Assembly (NCBI GenBank): GCA_034769895.1
Contig: CM068369.1
Location: forward strand, 423,137,479 to 423,201,478
DNA from: Magicicada septendecula
Lineage: Eukaryota; Arthropoda; Insecta; Hemiptera; Cicadidae
Direction: 5' to 3'
Length of the DNA: 64,000 bases
The notes under the pieces are model-generated. The model did no database searches. It had not been told where the DNA came from and saw only the letters and a list, made by a program, of their open reading frames with translations. The position numbers and the translations under genes are program-made. How positions within the stretch are numbered: position 1 is the stretch's first letter; each line of letters begins with the position of its first letter. This document shows, one piece after another, positions 45,040 through 56,598 of the stretch.

Positions 45040-45832
45040 TTATGTCCCAAACGTTTCGACGTGGTGTCCGTCTTCCTCAGTGGGATTTGAAATACAGAGT
45101 GTCTGTATAAAGTAACCGTTGTGGGTTGTAGGTGTGTGTGGTGGGGGTTGCTGGTGGGGGGAATTGGCGCTGGGATTCAAAGTGTGTGTTTGAACAAGTG
45201 TATCAAAAAGTATATGTGATCTATAGTGTAATTGTTCATTTAATATGTTGTTTGGTTGTAGTGTGTGATGTCTGTATATTTTATATTGTTCTGCTGTGTT
45301 TAGTTTTCTACTTTTAGGTAAGTAGTGTAGTATTTCCATGTTGTGTTCTATGTTTGTGTAACCGTGGTTTTCATTTTGTAAATGTGTGGCGAATGTGGAG
45401 TGTATGTAGTTTGTGGTGAGGGCTTTAAATGTTCAGAGTATCTTGAGGAAAAAGATCTTCCCATCTGGCCGATGTAGAACTGGTTACAATCACTGCAGTT
45501 TAATTTGTAGACCCCTGTTTTGCTGTATGTGTCTGTGTCTTTGTTGTATTATTTATGTGTTTCCTGATGGTGTTGTTAGTCCTGTATGCTACTTTATAAT
45601 TGTGTTTCCTGAATGTGTTAGCAATTTTATGTGTGTTGGAATTGTAGTATGTGAGTGTGATGTATTTACTGAGTTGTGTACTGTTGGTTTTATGTGTTTA
45701 CTTTTTGTGTTTAGGATGCGTTTGTGTAGTTTGTTTATTAAATCGGGATTGTATCCATTTTTGACTGCTATATATTTGATTGTGTTGAGTTCTTCTTGGT
45801 AGTCATGTGTGTTTTGGGGTATTGAAGTGAGC
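45040..45832 (-). pseudogene. PLE GIY-YIG endonuclease domain, P2 copy A (broken)
   Basis: Continues the RT frame after the N4 insertion. Compared with copies B and C it has at least two one-base deletions (near 45423 and 45550), so the nuclease core is split between frames. The last 99 codons (45040-45339) remain open and end close to the hammerhead motif. The nuclease core residues can still be read in pieces. Confidence 0.8.
45045..45085 (-). ncRNA. Hammerhead-ribozyme-like motif, P2 copy A
   Basis: Minus strand: TCCCA, CTGAGGA, one extra A, stem II GACG/CGTC with a seven-base loop, GAAA, palindromic ACGT, T at the cleavage position, then TGGGA. TCCCA and TGGGA make a perfect 5-bp helix I, so all three helices and the core are present. 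Confidence 0.75.
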
Positions 45833-45836
45833 CTAT

Positions 45837-46995
45837 TGTAACTTTTAACTTTTCGGTAATTTATTATTTATGCAAATTAAAAACTCCCACTTACCTTTTG
45901 TCTTTGATCTGGCCGGATCGCATAGTGTGGACTAACCCATTTCGTTCGACGAACTCTGACAGTACATAAACGAATTAAGGCCTTGAAAGAATTTAACTCT
46001 CAATTTTTTGGAAGAGAAATTATTATTATTTTTTTTCTTTATTAATCAGAAATGTTGAATTGATAGATATTCGTGTTACATGTTGTGCAACTCCTGCACC
46101 TTACTGACTATGGCTTACCTTATCCTTTATACAGGTACAAACAATTATACACATAAACAGCCCAGCATTGCTCACGCACACTTACACACAGAATTTATAA
46201 TGCCCTTAACATTTTGATACGGATAAACTTCCCCCCACGGCGGCCATGCGGTCTTCGTGCACACTCATCTTCTATTGAAATTTCTTATTTGATATTATCC
46301 AAAAGTTCTAAATTATACTGTCTCTTCTAAAATCGACCGCGGTCACATGAATTCAAAGGATTATTCCACTCTTTAACTGTTAAAATAAAAACTTTTTTGA
46401 CGAGCCTACTTTGGCCATCCCGGCGCCGGTGGGTTCAGCTGGTAGACTGGGAACAATAACGTAACAGGTACGGCTGAGGTGACCTCATGCTTGGTACGGA
46501 AATCACTGCCTGGATCTTCGTCGTCGTGGCTTAGTCCTATGTTAAGCACGTAGTTTTGGAAGTTAAGATAGCGAACGATCTCAGCTAGGCATTGGCTGAC
46601 GTCATAAAAGAGGCAGGACTTAAGACATTATTTCCTGCTGTTCACGACCATGTGCTCGTGGAGTTGCTTGCTTTTAGCCATTTTGATTTTTTTACGGCGT
46701 CACTCCAGCGCTCCGCTCGGCTGTATTACATAAGGGCGCCGACACACATGTACAGATTTCTGAGAATTTCGAAGGGGGCACGAATTCCTTTGCCGCCTTA
46801 CTCAACTGCAAACTGCATTTCGCTTTGTTACACCACTGTTTCTCAATACGTGTTCTGTTATAATGAAATGAATCTTTGTCGTAATATGAAATTTTACAAT
46901 GTTTAAATAAAACTCCCGCACAAAACGAAATAAATAAAAATACCAATGCCCCATACCGTAAAAAAAATAAAAGGACCCATAATTGACACGTTACA
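45837..46995 (-). repeat. 3' LTR of N4
   Basis: 1159 bp, direct repeat of 50176-51332. On minus it starts TGTAACGTGTC and ends GTTACA. It shares the 57-bp block (45902-45958) with the N3 LTRs; elsewhere similarity to N3 is lower. A frame at 46592-46906 occurs in both LTRs and is not supported. Confidence 0.93.
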
Positions 46996-47290
46996 ATACC
47001 CCCTCGATGAGAATTCTGCTGTCCAAAACAGAAGAAATCTCATCGATAAACCCCGAAGAGGACCGGTGAGGAACTGGTACCAACAACCCCCTTGTTCTTA
47101 ATCCGCATGGGTACATGACCCCCCTGACTCAGCGACTATGGACTCATCTGAACGTGATCACTGGACTTCTCCATAAGAGATCCCAACACCGAGAAATCGA
47201 ACAGCTAAGTACCACAGCGCACCTCGCCTTCTAACATGCTACCCCCAAAATCCTCAATCCCAGGCTCAAATTATGCCAGATCCTCCACCG
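46996..47290 (-). promoter_or_regulatory. N4 conserved 3' block: hairpin and polypurine tract
   Basis: On minus, CGATGAGA (47038-47045) pairs with TCTCATCG (47005-47012), with an inner CTGT/ACAG plus TTCTG/CAGAA region. The G-run (46998-47004) follows immediately, then the LTR. The sequence upstream matches the N3 block at 16179-16390 closely. Confidence 0.7.
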
Positions 47291-47999
47291 ATATGTTTCC
47301 CCTTGTATGCAAGCTGGGCTGCCTTTAGCAGATACTGGGCTCACGCACACTCACATTACATATTGACATAATACATTGTAAAATTGAAAAAATTCTTTTA
47401 AAATTTATAAAAAATTCAAAATTCAAAATAATATACTCAAAAATTCTCTTCCTTGTTTTCTGTTTTCTTTAAAATGATTTAAGTTAAACATTTCAAAACA
47501 CATCCTTAACCTAACAGGTAATCACTTATAGTCTAACAGTACAATGCAATACAATCAAACAACAAAAATAAACATGTTAAGTACACACATAATAAAATAA
47601 TCATTACCTAAAATATTCATTCGCTGGCAGGCGAAAAATCAAGATTATTATTATTTTTTTTTCAAAGATTTAAAATTTCCCAAAAATTTTAAAATTCAAA
47701 AAAAATTTAAATTTTATTTAAATGTTTCCTTTGTATATATAATTATTTAAATATTGGTTCGGATTAATTAAACAAACAAATAAAATTGACTTCCTACTAT
47801 ACAGGCTTAGTAGGCATATGACCTCATCAGCTGATCGAAACTAGGTCAAGTCCAAGACCCTTGACCTACATATGTTATGTATGCTTTCTATCTGAAAATA
47901 CATTTAACATCTGTAACAGTCTAATTTGAAACACAAAACACTAAAATAAAACATTTAAAATAACCAAAATATTAATAAATAATAAGAAAATTGACCTTT
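47291..47999 (-). other. N4 interior, left of S2
   Basis: AT-rich, homologous to 16391-17150 of N3, including the CGCTGGCAGGCGAAAAATCA motif near 47621 and cagctgatc near 47828. No gene. Confidence 0.75.
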
Positions 48000-49172
48000 T
48001 GTAACGGGCCTATTTTGGGGTAATAACGCAATTTGTATTTCTTTTATAAAACAAATAACATTCTTCAAATGATAGGGACAAAATTTATAAAGAAGGGTAA
48101 ATTTAGTGGTAGGCGACGGTAGCGAAGGTGGTACGACTGATTGACAATATTGTATGTGAATATCAACAGACGCAGAAATCAACAAGCTGGAATTGAGTCA
48201 AGGTCAGCTCCAGTGACACAAAAAACAGCATAACAAGTTATGTAACGAATCATCATACCACCTTACGTCAGTGCGTTACATAACGAAGAATGTGGGTGCA
48301 GCAACACCAGCTGCTTGGTGACACACAGAGAACAAAGACCCAGTCGGAAAACAACATCTGAACACCTCGGACGCAACCAACTGTGCGTTCGCCAGTTCGC
48401 CGGTTTTGGGCGAAGTTTTGGTGTTCGCCGGCTGTGCGTAATTTTGGCCCGCAACATATAAAAAATGTGAAGTAAAATTTAAAAAAATGCAAAAGTAACT
48501 AACAGTTTTTGTTTCTTCATTATAAGAACAGTTTTTCGGAAATTATTCATTAAAACTGACAATGTGCGCGTAAAAGTGTGACGCCGTCAACTCAACTGAA
48601 CAGCTAAGTAGCAATGCATCCATTTTAAAAATTTTAACTAAGGTTTTTTTTTCAAAATTAAGTACATAATGGGGAAATAAATTTTAATAAAATATAAAAT
48701 GAGAGCTCTCAGGTTAAAAAATAACTGTGTGTGTATGAGTGAGTGAAATTACGTAAATTAAGAAGGCTGGTTTGTGTATATAAAAAATTATTTCTATTTA
48801 ATGTCTTGATTATTTTTTTTGGTAATTCAAAAGCGTATACCATGTTTCAATTTTACTTTATGTGAGTTTTTTAATAATGAGAATTGAATAATAGATGCGG
48901 GAGGTAAAGACGTAGTGTGTCAATGATCTTGTAAAAGTTACATATTGTGAATGTCCAATTGTTAATAAAACTTAATTATGGGAAACAATATAAAGTTTTC
49001 TTTGAACAACCAATTCTGATCTCCTGTTCGCCGAAAAGAACCTCACCTCTTAGGTACAAATTTTGTGTTTTGTTTGCTTGTTAATCATAAAACAAGATGG
49101 TGCCCGATAGTTATGCAATGTTTATTAGTAAATTAACTAATTTTATGTGACTCAAAATTTAGTAACATCACA
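48000..49172 (+). repeat. Solo LTR S2 inside N4
   Basis: 1173 bp with TSD cttt (47996-47999 and 49173-49176), TGTAACGGGCC start and CACA end. Its first 60 bases resemble S1, and its TGTAACGGG start is shared with S3 and the N family. No interior present. Open frames at 47955-48492 on minus are not supported. Confidence 0.88.
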
Positions 49173-50152
49173 CTTTACATAATAATAAAATAAACAATTC
49201 TTAACTCTACATTATTTTCAACTCTATCAAGATTCTGTCACTGGTTTAAAAAATGAAAATTTTATATCTTTATTATAAATCACTCTCTTTATTTAATAAG
49301 CTGATTCTCCCTTACTGTGGGTGATGTAAATTATTTATTCCCATTTAATTTACTACTTACTCTGTCTACATATATAATCCTTCTCCCCCTGACTCTAATA
49401 TTCGTCAGCTTCAATTACCATGACACCCATCTCTATCAAAATATCTATCCCAAAACACTCTAACCCCAACTTACCATTAAACTCAAATCGCATCATTCTA
49501 CCCTTATATAAAAAAATACTCTCTAACCCTTTGTACATAGGATACGTGTTTCCCCGGCCCCAAAAACTCAATTCCCTTATTTGGCCCCTGGATTCTACCT
49601 AAGGCGGCCCTCCTCACTAAAATCGATACCAATTCCCGTCCCAACATATCATTAAGTTGCGAACTCCTACATTACACTACCCTCTAATACAAAATTGCCA
49701 TCCCCGAAAATCTCAACTCATTACCTTACTACAACTACAACAAAATAACATCATTAATTATAAACATAAATATATCACTCAAAATCTACATAAATTCTCC
49801 ACAACTACTGTGTCAACATCGATACTTCACAAAACTACATTACTTCAAAACAATATTACATTATCTTCATCTCTACGATTTCTTTAACTTTGACTTCATC
49901 TTGGACAGATCTCTGTGTCCCACAACATATTCATCACCCAAACACTATCTTTTATTAACCTTCACAAATTGTTATTTTATTTCTCATTTTATCAAATTAT
50001 TTTTTTTTTTTTAAGTAATACTGCCAATGATTGGTCTTTTTTCAAAACTGATGTCTTAACATATACAAAATCACTTTTGCTTTCGCAACTGTATTTCGCT
50101 ATGTACCGTCAGATGTAGGCCGGCGTGATATAACCCTTTTCTGTTATATTAC
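49173..50152 (-). other. N4 interior, right of S2
   Basis: Homologous to 17150-17980 of N3 and then, after a jump near 49990-50040, to the N3 leader at 21130-21242 (shared cgtcagatgtaggccgg). The jump marks the deletion of the coiled-coil gene. Plus-strand frames (49420-49602, 49657-49887, 49915-50118) are antisense and low-complexity. Confidence 0.75.
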
Positions 50153-50173
50153 ATCCTGGTAAACACGGCACCA
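50153..50173 (-). promoter_or_regulatory. Altered tRNA-His primer-binding site of N4
   Basis: Begins TGGTGCCGTG like N3's site, two bases from the LTR, but has three extra bases before ACCAGGAT, so continuous pairing to tRNA-His falls from 18 to 10 bases. Confidence 0.65.
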
Positions 50174-50175
50174 AT

Positions 50176-51332
50176 TGTAACTTTTAACTTTTCGGTAATT
50201 TATTATTTATGCAAATTAAAAACTCCCACTTACCTTTTGTCTTTGATCTGGCCGGATCGCATAGTGTGGACTAACCCATTTTGTTCGACGAACTCTGACA
50301 GTACATAAACGAATTAAGGCCTTGAAAGAATTTAACTCTCAATTTTTTGGAAGAGAAATTATTATTATTTTTTTCTTTACTAATCAGAAATGTTGAATTG
50401 ATAGATATTCGTGTTACATGTTGTGCAACTCCTGCACCTTACTGACTATGGCTTACCTTATCCTTTATACAGGTACAAACAATTATACACATAAACAGCC
50501 CAGCATTGCTCATGCACACTTACACACAGAATTTATAATGCCCTTAACATTTTGATACGGATAAACTTCCCCCCACGGCGGCCACGCGGTCTTCGTGCAC
50601 ACTCATCTTCTATTGAAATTTCTTATTTGATATTATCCAAAAGTTCTAAATTATACTCTCTCTTCTAAAATCGACCGCGGTCACATGAATTCAAAGGATT
50701 ATTCCACTCTTTAACTGTTAAAATAAAAACTTTTTTGACGAGCCTACTTTGGCCGTCCCGGCACCGGTGGGTTCAGCTGGTAGACTGGGAACAATAACGT
50801 AACAGGTACGGCTGAGGTGACCTCATGCTTGGTACGGAAATCACTGCCTGGATCTTCGTCGTCGTGGCTTAGTCCTATGTTAAGCACGTAGTTTTGGAAG
50901 TTAAGATAGCGAACGATCTCAGCTAGGCATTGGCTGACGTCATAAAAGAGGCAGGACTTAAGACATTATTTCCTGCTGTTCACGACCATGTGCTCGTGGA
51001 GTTGCTTGCTTTTAGCCATTTTGAGTTTTTTACGGCGTCACTCCAGCGCTCCGCTCGGCTGTGTTACGTACGGGCGCCGACACACATGTACAGATTTCTG
51101 AGAATTTCGAAGGGGGCGCGAATTCCTTTGCCGCCTTACTCAACTGCAAACTGCGTTTCGCTTTGTTACACCACTGTTTCTCAATACGTGTTCTGTTATA
51201 ATGAAATGAATCTTTGTCGTAATATGAAATTTCACAATGTTTAAATAAAACTCCCGCACAAAACGAAATAAATAAAAATACCAATGCCCCATACCGTAAA
51301 AAAAATAAAAGGACCCATAATTGACACGTTAC
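50176..51332 (-). repeat. 5' LTR of N4
   Basis: 1157 bp, direct repeat of 45837-46995, ending at the ctat duplication. The conserved block lies at 50241-50297 with one change. The frame at 51030-51749 runs from P2 RT into this LTR, so its tail is not protein sequence of either element. Confidence 0.93.
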
Positions 51333-51336
51333 ACTA

Positions 51337-53110
51337 TGGAGCATGTAGTTGAAAGCTGCATGTTTGTGTTGAGTTGGGTGGTTGGATGAGTTATGTATGA
51401 CCATGTCTGTTGTGGTGGGTTTTCTGTATATTTTGTATGTGTGTGTGTTGTTTGTTTTGGAAATTGTAAGATCCAGGAAGTTTATGCTATTGTTTTGTTC
51501 TAAATCTAGTGTGAATTTTAATTTTTGGTGTATAGTGTTAATGTATTTGTGGAAATTTTGAATTTGTCTTTTGTTCCCGTTGTATAGGAGTAAAATGTCA
51601 TCAACATATCTGTGCCAATATATGATTTTGTTGGTATATTTGTTATTGTTTAATATGTGTTCTTGTTCTATGGTATGTACGAATATTTCGGCTAGTATAC
51701 CTGATATAGGGGAGCCCATGGGTAGTCCATCTGTTTGTGTGTAAATCATGTTATTGTGTTAGAAATAATTTTGTTCGGTGATAGTTTTGGTGAGATGGAT
51801 GATCTCTTTTATGTGTGTTTCTGGTGTGTTATTTAGTTTTAGTAAGTGTTCTAATGTTGTTATAGTTTCTTTTATGGGTACATTGCTGTATAGGTTTGTT
51901 ATGTCGAAGGAAGCTAGTGTTGAATTGTGTGGAATATGGACATGTTGAGTTTTATTCACCAGATCTAAATTATTTTTGACAGTGGTGTTGTTTGTTAAAT
52001 TTATGTTGTTTCTGATTAATTTATCTAAGTGTCTAGCTATTTTGTGTGCGGGTGCTTGTGTGTTGTTTATAAGTGGTCTGATTGGGATTTTAGGTTTGTG
52101 TATTTTTGGTAGTGCATTCAGTGTAGGGGGGTTTAGTTTAATTTGTTTTAGATATAGATTTTGTCAGGTGTGATTATGTGTTTTGTGTTATTTATGATTT
52201 TATTTATTTGTTTGTGATATTTTGTGGTGGGGTCTTTATTTAATTTGGTTATGTTGTTTTCAGTAAAAAATGTTTCGATTTTGTTATTTAGATCCTGTTT
52301 TTCTATTATAACATTTTTGTTACCTTTATCTGCTTTAAGTATGGTTAGGTTGTGTTGTTGTAATTTACGTTTTATATTTTTTAGTGTTCGGATTTCGTTA
52401 TTATGGTGTTTTTGTTCTTGTTGTTGTGTGTGTTGTAATTTGCGTTTTATGTCGTGTCGTATATTGTCTTGGTCGTTGTTATGCGTGTGTTGTATGGCCG
52501 TTTCAGCGTCTATGACTATGTCGCATATATACCTTTTATTATTGTTGTTATTGGTTGTATTGTTTCTTAAATTGTGTTTTAGGCCTTTATCTAATAGGGT
52601 TATTTCTGCTTTAGTGAAATTGGTCTTTGTTATATTTACTGTACGTGTGTGAAATTTGTGTGTTGGTGTAGGGATTGTTTCGTTTCTGCGTGTTAAGATG
52701 CTATTGATTTTCCTGATTTGTCTTTCTTGTATTTTTGATTGGAGTTTCTCTATGTAGTTCCGTGTATGTTTTATTATGTTTTCGAGTTCTATGTGGTGTA
52801 ATAATTGTGTAAGTTTTACGTGTAGGTTGTATGCTGTTTTGTTGAGTGTATCTTTTTTGTAGTATAAATCGTTGATTATGTTGTCCAGGTGTATTTTTTC
52901 GGCTTTACGTTTGGTTTGTAGTGCGGCGTGTGTGTTATTTTTTATTGTGATTTGTGCATGTGTGGGTATGATGTTGTGTTTGCGGCATGTTTTGTTGTAT
53001 GCGATGTTCAAGGAAGTTTTTGTTACCTGTACTCTGACATTTCTGTATTTATGGATGTAGTACGCTGTGTTGGCGGTGTTATAATTGTCTTGTTGATACA
53101 TCCTCTTCAT
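51337..53110 (-). pseudogene. PLE reverse transcriptase, P2 copy A
   Basis: The first 320 codons (52148-53110, MKRMYQQDN) are the basic N-terminal part and end at a frameshift near 52168. In the next frame come LPKIHKPKIPIRPLI, SFDITNLYSNVP (first catalytic Asp), a TAA at about 51756 (TCA in copy C), then DGLPMGSPISG, the catalytic YVDD in HRYVDDILLLY and the NFLDLTI block. N4 then cuts the gene. The order is the same as P1, but sequence identity is moderate, so this is a second PLE lineage. Dead from at least one frameshift, one nonsense codon and one insertion. Confidence 0.9.
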
Positions 53111-53125
53111 TCACTTTTTTAAATA

Positions 53126-53788
53126 TTATATATATACACAAACTTTCACTAGTGAACACTTACTTTTGGTTTTATGTCCCAAACGTTTCGACGTGGTGTC
53201 CGTCTTCCTCAGTGGGATTTGAAATACAGAGTGTCTGTACAAAGTAACCGTTATGGGTTGTAGGTGTGTGTGGTGGGGGGGAATTGGTGCTGGGATTCAA
53301 AGTGTGTGTTTGAACAAGTGTATAAAAAAGTATATGTGATTTATAGTGTAATTGTTCATTTAATATGTTGTTTGGTTGTAGTGTGTGATGTCTGTATATT
53401 TCATATTGTTCTGCTGTGTTTAGTTTTCTACTTTTAGGTAAGTAGTGTAGTATTTCCATGTTGTGTTCTATGTTTGTGTAACCATGGTTTTCATTTTGTA
53501 AATGTGTGGCGAATATGGAGTGTACTTAGTTTGTGGTGAGGGCTTTTAAATGTTCAGAGTATCTTGAGGAAAAAGATCTTCCCGTCTGGCCGATGTAGAA
53601 CTGGTTACAATCACTGCAGTTTAATTTGTAGACCCCTGTTTTGCTGTATGTGTCTGTGTCTTTGTTAGTATTATTTATGTGTTTCCTGATGGTGTTGTTA
53701 GTCCTGTATGCTACTTTATAATTGTGTTTCCTGAATGTGTTAGCAATTTTCCGTGTGTTGGAATTGTAGTATGTGAGTGTGATGTATT
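53126..53788 (-). pseudogene. P2 copy B: 5'-truncated tandem copy with GIY-YIG domain
   Basis: Repeats the 3' end of copy A. The nuclease core is open in this copy (GVYKLNCSDCNQFYIGQTGR within the frame starting in 53526-54026), followed by a last segment at 53172-53459. A shift near 53521-53550 separates them. It ends at about 53788, where inverted copy C begins with a short repeated gcactgaatgcact filler. Confidence 0.85.
53177..53217 (-). ncRNA. Hammerhead-ribozyme-like motif, P2 copy B
   Basis: Same 41 bases and same pairings as at 45045-45085: helix I TCCCA/TGGGA, core CTGAGGA and GAAA, stem II GACG/CGTC, palindromic ACGT. It lies just upstream of copy A's start. Confidence 0.75.
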
Positions 53789-54514
53789 TACTGGATGCAC
53801 TGAATGCACTACCAAAAATACACAAACCTAATATCCCAATCAGACCACTTATAAACAACACACAAGCACCCGCACACAAAATAGCTAGACACTTAGATAA
53901 ATTAATCAGAAACAACATAAATTTAACAAACAACACCACCGTCAAAAATAATTTAGATCTGGTGAATAAAAACTCAACATGTCCACATTCCACACAATTC
54001 AACACTAGCTTCCTTCGACATAACAAACCTATACACCAATGTACCCATAAAAGAAACTATAACAACATTAGAACACTTACTAAAACTAAATAACACACCA
54101 GAAACACACATAAAAGAGATCATCATCTCACCAAAACTATCACCGAACAAAATTATTTCTCACACAATAACATGATTTACACACAAACAGATGGACTACC
54201 CATGAGCTCCCCTATAGCAGGTATACTAGCCTAAATATTCATACATATCATAGAACAAGAACACATATTAAACAATAACAAATACACCAACAAAATCATA
54301 TATTGGCACAGATATGTTGATGACATTTTACTCCTATACAACGGCAACAAAAGACAAATTCAAAATTTCCACAAATACATTAACATTATACACCAAAAAT
54401 TAAAATTCACACTAGATTTAGAACAAAACAGTAGCATAAACTTCCTGGACCTTACAATTTCCAAAACAAACAACACACGCACATACAAAATATACAGAAA
54501 ACCCACCACAACAG
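53789..54514 (+). pseudogene. P2 copy C, reverse transcriptase part (inverted)
   Basis: Plus-strand copy starting within the RT at LNALPKIHK. It carries several frameshifts, a changed catalytic-region motif (MSSPIAG where copy A has MGSPISG) and the RYVDD core (about 54312-54326). It is cut by S3 at 54514. Confidence 0.85.
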
Positions 54515-55654
54515 TGTAACGGGACAATCTATTGGGGCTTATTTCTTCTTAAATATTGTAAAATGTAATGGCCACTCAAGCTGAATAACATTTGAATCAT
54601 AAACGCTGTACAGTTTTTTAACACCTTGCAGTCAGTGCGGTACCAAGCCAAGCCGTATGTACGTGTTGCCGTTGTGCAAAAGCAATTAACGAGTCTGAGA
54701 ATGTGAAAGCTATTAGCGAGGGGGGCGTATTCGTGCGTACGCGCGCATGGGTGTGACACTGTGAACAGCTTGAAAAGCACGTACGAAACATACTTTCTCG
54801 CCCAGTGGGCAGGAAACAAAGACTCAACAGTGAAATCCGCCTCAGTCACGCAACATCAGTTAAGCCGGCCGGCTGCTTATATAAAATTTCCGAAACGAAG
54901 TCGCGAAGTCCGCCCGTACAACATGTAAAAATGTGAAGTATTTAGTCTAAAGTGAAATAACAGTTTAACGTTATTAACGTGTAACAAGTAAATACAAAAG
55001 TTTGGTAAAAAAACAACATCAACAGTGCGGTTGGAGCAAAGGGACGTCTGCAGGACTGATTTCCAGCTAAGTGACAAAATGGGGGGTATAAGAAAAGTTT
55101 AATATGGGTCAATACCAAAATTTTCAATATTTAAATAAATTCAGTAAAAAAAAAAAGAGCTCAATTTGGGGAAATTAACAAAATTGTACCATATGAATGA
55201 GAGTGTGAGTGAGTGAGAGAATATTTTTTAATTATATTTAATCAGAAGTGCTGGGTTGTGAAATAGTTTTAATAATGATATAATTAAAAATATAATTGAA
55301 TATGTTTATTTTGGAGGGCATATAAAATGTTTAAGGGGAAAGAAATTTTAACTTGAATAATTGAACTACGCTTCATGGCGAATGGTAGTGTGCTTGTTTC
55401 GCACAGTAGAGTCAAATTCATTTGTATGTTACTTAACAATAAAAGGTAATGTCATTGGTAAATATTACAATTGAGAGTAAGTTATTTCAGGTAACAAATT
55501 CCGCTACTTCCGGTTCGCTTAAACGAACTCGGCCCAGAAAGGTAAGCACATTTGATATTCTTGTATTAATAACAAGATGGCACCTGAACAAAATGTTTGT
55601 GATTAATAGTACAACATATAATTAATAAAAGCACATAAAAGAATTAAAGTTACA
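54515..55654 (+). repeat. Solo LTR S3 inside P2 copy C
   Basis: 1140 bp, TGTAACGGGAC start and GTTACA end, with TSD acag (54511-54514 and 55655-55658); copy A of P2 (51401-51404 region) shows the uninterrupted site. No interior. Two minus-strand frames (54529-54849, 54618-54827) are not supported. Confidence 0.9.
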
Positions 55655-55658
55655 ACAG

Positions 55659-56458
55659 ACATGGTTATACATAACTCATCCAACCACCCAACTCAACACA
55701 AACATGCAGCTTTCAACTACATGCTCCATAGGGTCACTTCAGTACCCCAAAACACACATGACTACCAAGAAGAACTCAACACAATCAAATATATAGCAGT
55801 CAAAAATGGATACAATCCCAATTTAATAAACAAACTACATAAACGCATCCTAAACACAAAAAGTAAAACACATAAAACCAACAGTACACAACCCAGTAAA
55901 TACATCACACTCACATACTACAATTCCAACACACACAAAATTGCTAACACATTCAGGAAACACAATTATAAAGTAGCATACAGGACTAACAACACCATCA
56001 GGAAACACATAAATAATACTAACAAAGACACAGACACATACAGCAAAACAGGGGTCTACAAATTAAACTGCAGTGATTGTAACCAGTTCTACATCGGCCA
56101 GACGGGAAGATCTTTTTCCTCAAGATACTCTGAACATTTAAAAGCCCTCACCACAAACTACATACACTCCACATTCGCCACACATTTACAAAATGAAAAC
56201 CACGGTTACACAAACATAGAACACAACATGGAAATACTACACTACTTACCTAAAAGTAGAAAACTAAACACAGCACTACAACCAAACAACATATTAAATG
56301 AACAATTACACTACAGATCACATATACTTTTTGATACACTTGTTCAAACACACACTTTGAATCCCAGCGCCAATTCCCCCCACCAGCAACCCCCACCACA
56401 CACCTACAACCCACAACGGTTACTTTATACAGACACTCTGTATTTCAAATCCCACTGA
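55659..56458 (+). pseudogene. P2 copy C, GIY-YIG endonuclease part
   Basis: 265 codons open from the S3 junction to a stop overlapping the hammerhead motif. The nuclease core is GVYKLNCSDC, FYIGQTGRSF, SSRYSEHL, and a FATHL..ENHGY segment gives the later His residues. Relative to copies A and B an in-frame deletion of about ten codons lies before LQPNNIL. It is open but has no RT attached and no promoter of its own, so it is counted as a fragment. Confidence 0.85.
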
Positions 56459-56490
56459 GGAAGACGGACACCACGTCGAAACGTTTGGGA
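56450..56490 (+). ncRNA. Hammerhead-ribozyme-like motif, P2 copy C
   Basis: TCCCA (56450-56454), CTGAGGA (56455-56461), stem II GACG/CGTC, GAAA, ACGT, T, then TGGGA (56486-56490). Identical to the other two P2 copies. Confidence 0.75.
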
Positions 56491-56598
56491 CATAAAACCA
56501 AAAGTAAGTGTTCACTAGTGAAAGTTTGTGTATATATATATAATATTTAAAAAAGTGAATGAAGAGGATGTATCAACAAGACAATTATTAAAACTATT

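Larger units (their letters stand above)
45837..51332 (-). mobile_element. Non-autonomous LTR element N4
   Basis: TSD ctat (45833-45836 and 51333-51336) inside P2 copy A; copy C supplies the empty site (55729-55732). The interior is 3.18 kb, about 2.0 kb without S2. It matches the two ends of the N3 interior but lacks the coiled-coil gene and flanking 3 kb, so it is a deletion derivative with no coding capacity. Its LTRs differ at about a dozen sites by eye. Confidence 0.9.
44983..56583. mobile_element. Penelope-like insertion P2: full copy, truncated tandem copy, inverted copy, with later insertions
   Basis: Flanked by a near-perfect 15-bp direct repeat (attattaaa[c/a]ctatt, 44973-44987 and 56584-56598, one mismatch). 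The exact element edge is ambiguous within it. Copy A (minus) is 45000-45832 plus 51337 to about 53125; copy B (minus, 3' part) about 53126-53788; copy C (plus) about 53789-54514 plus 55659-56545, followed by about 40 bases of element 5' end. N4 lies in copy A and S3 in copy C. The layout repeats that of P1, but the two PLEs are clearly different sequences. Confidence 0.85.

Noticed and set aside
45413-45802. Plus-strand frames opposite P2 copy A nuclease and RT (for example 45413-45802, 52224-52652)
   Set aside because: They are shadows of the minus-strand PLE coding region, caused by its AC-rich codon use.
46592-46906. 104-codon frames in both N4 LTRs (46592-46906 and 50930-51244)
   Set aside because: Same reason: LTR sequence with no motif, and the frame overlaps untranslated regulatory sequence.
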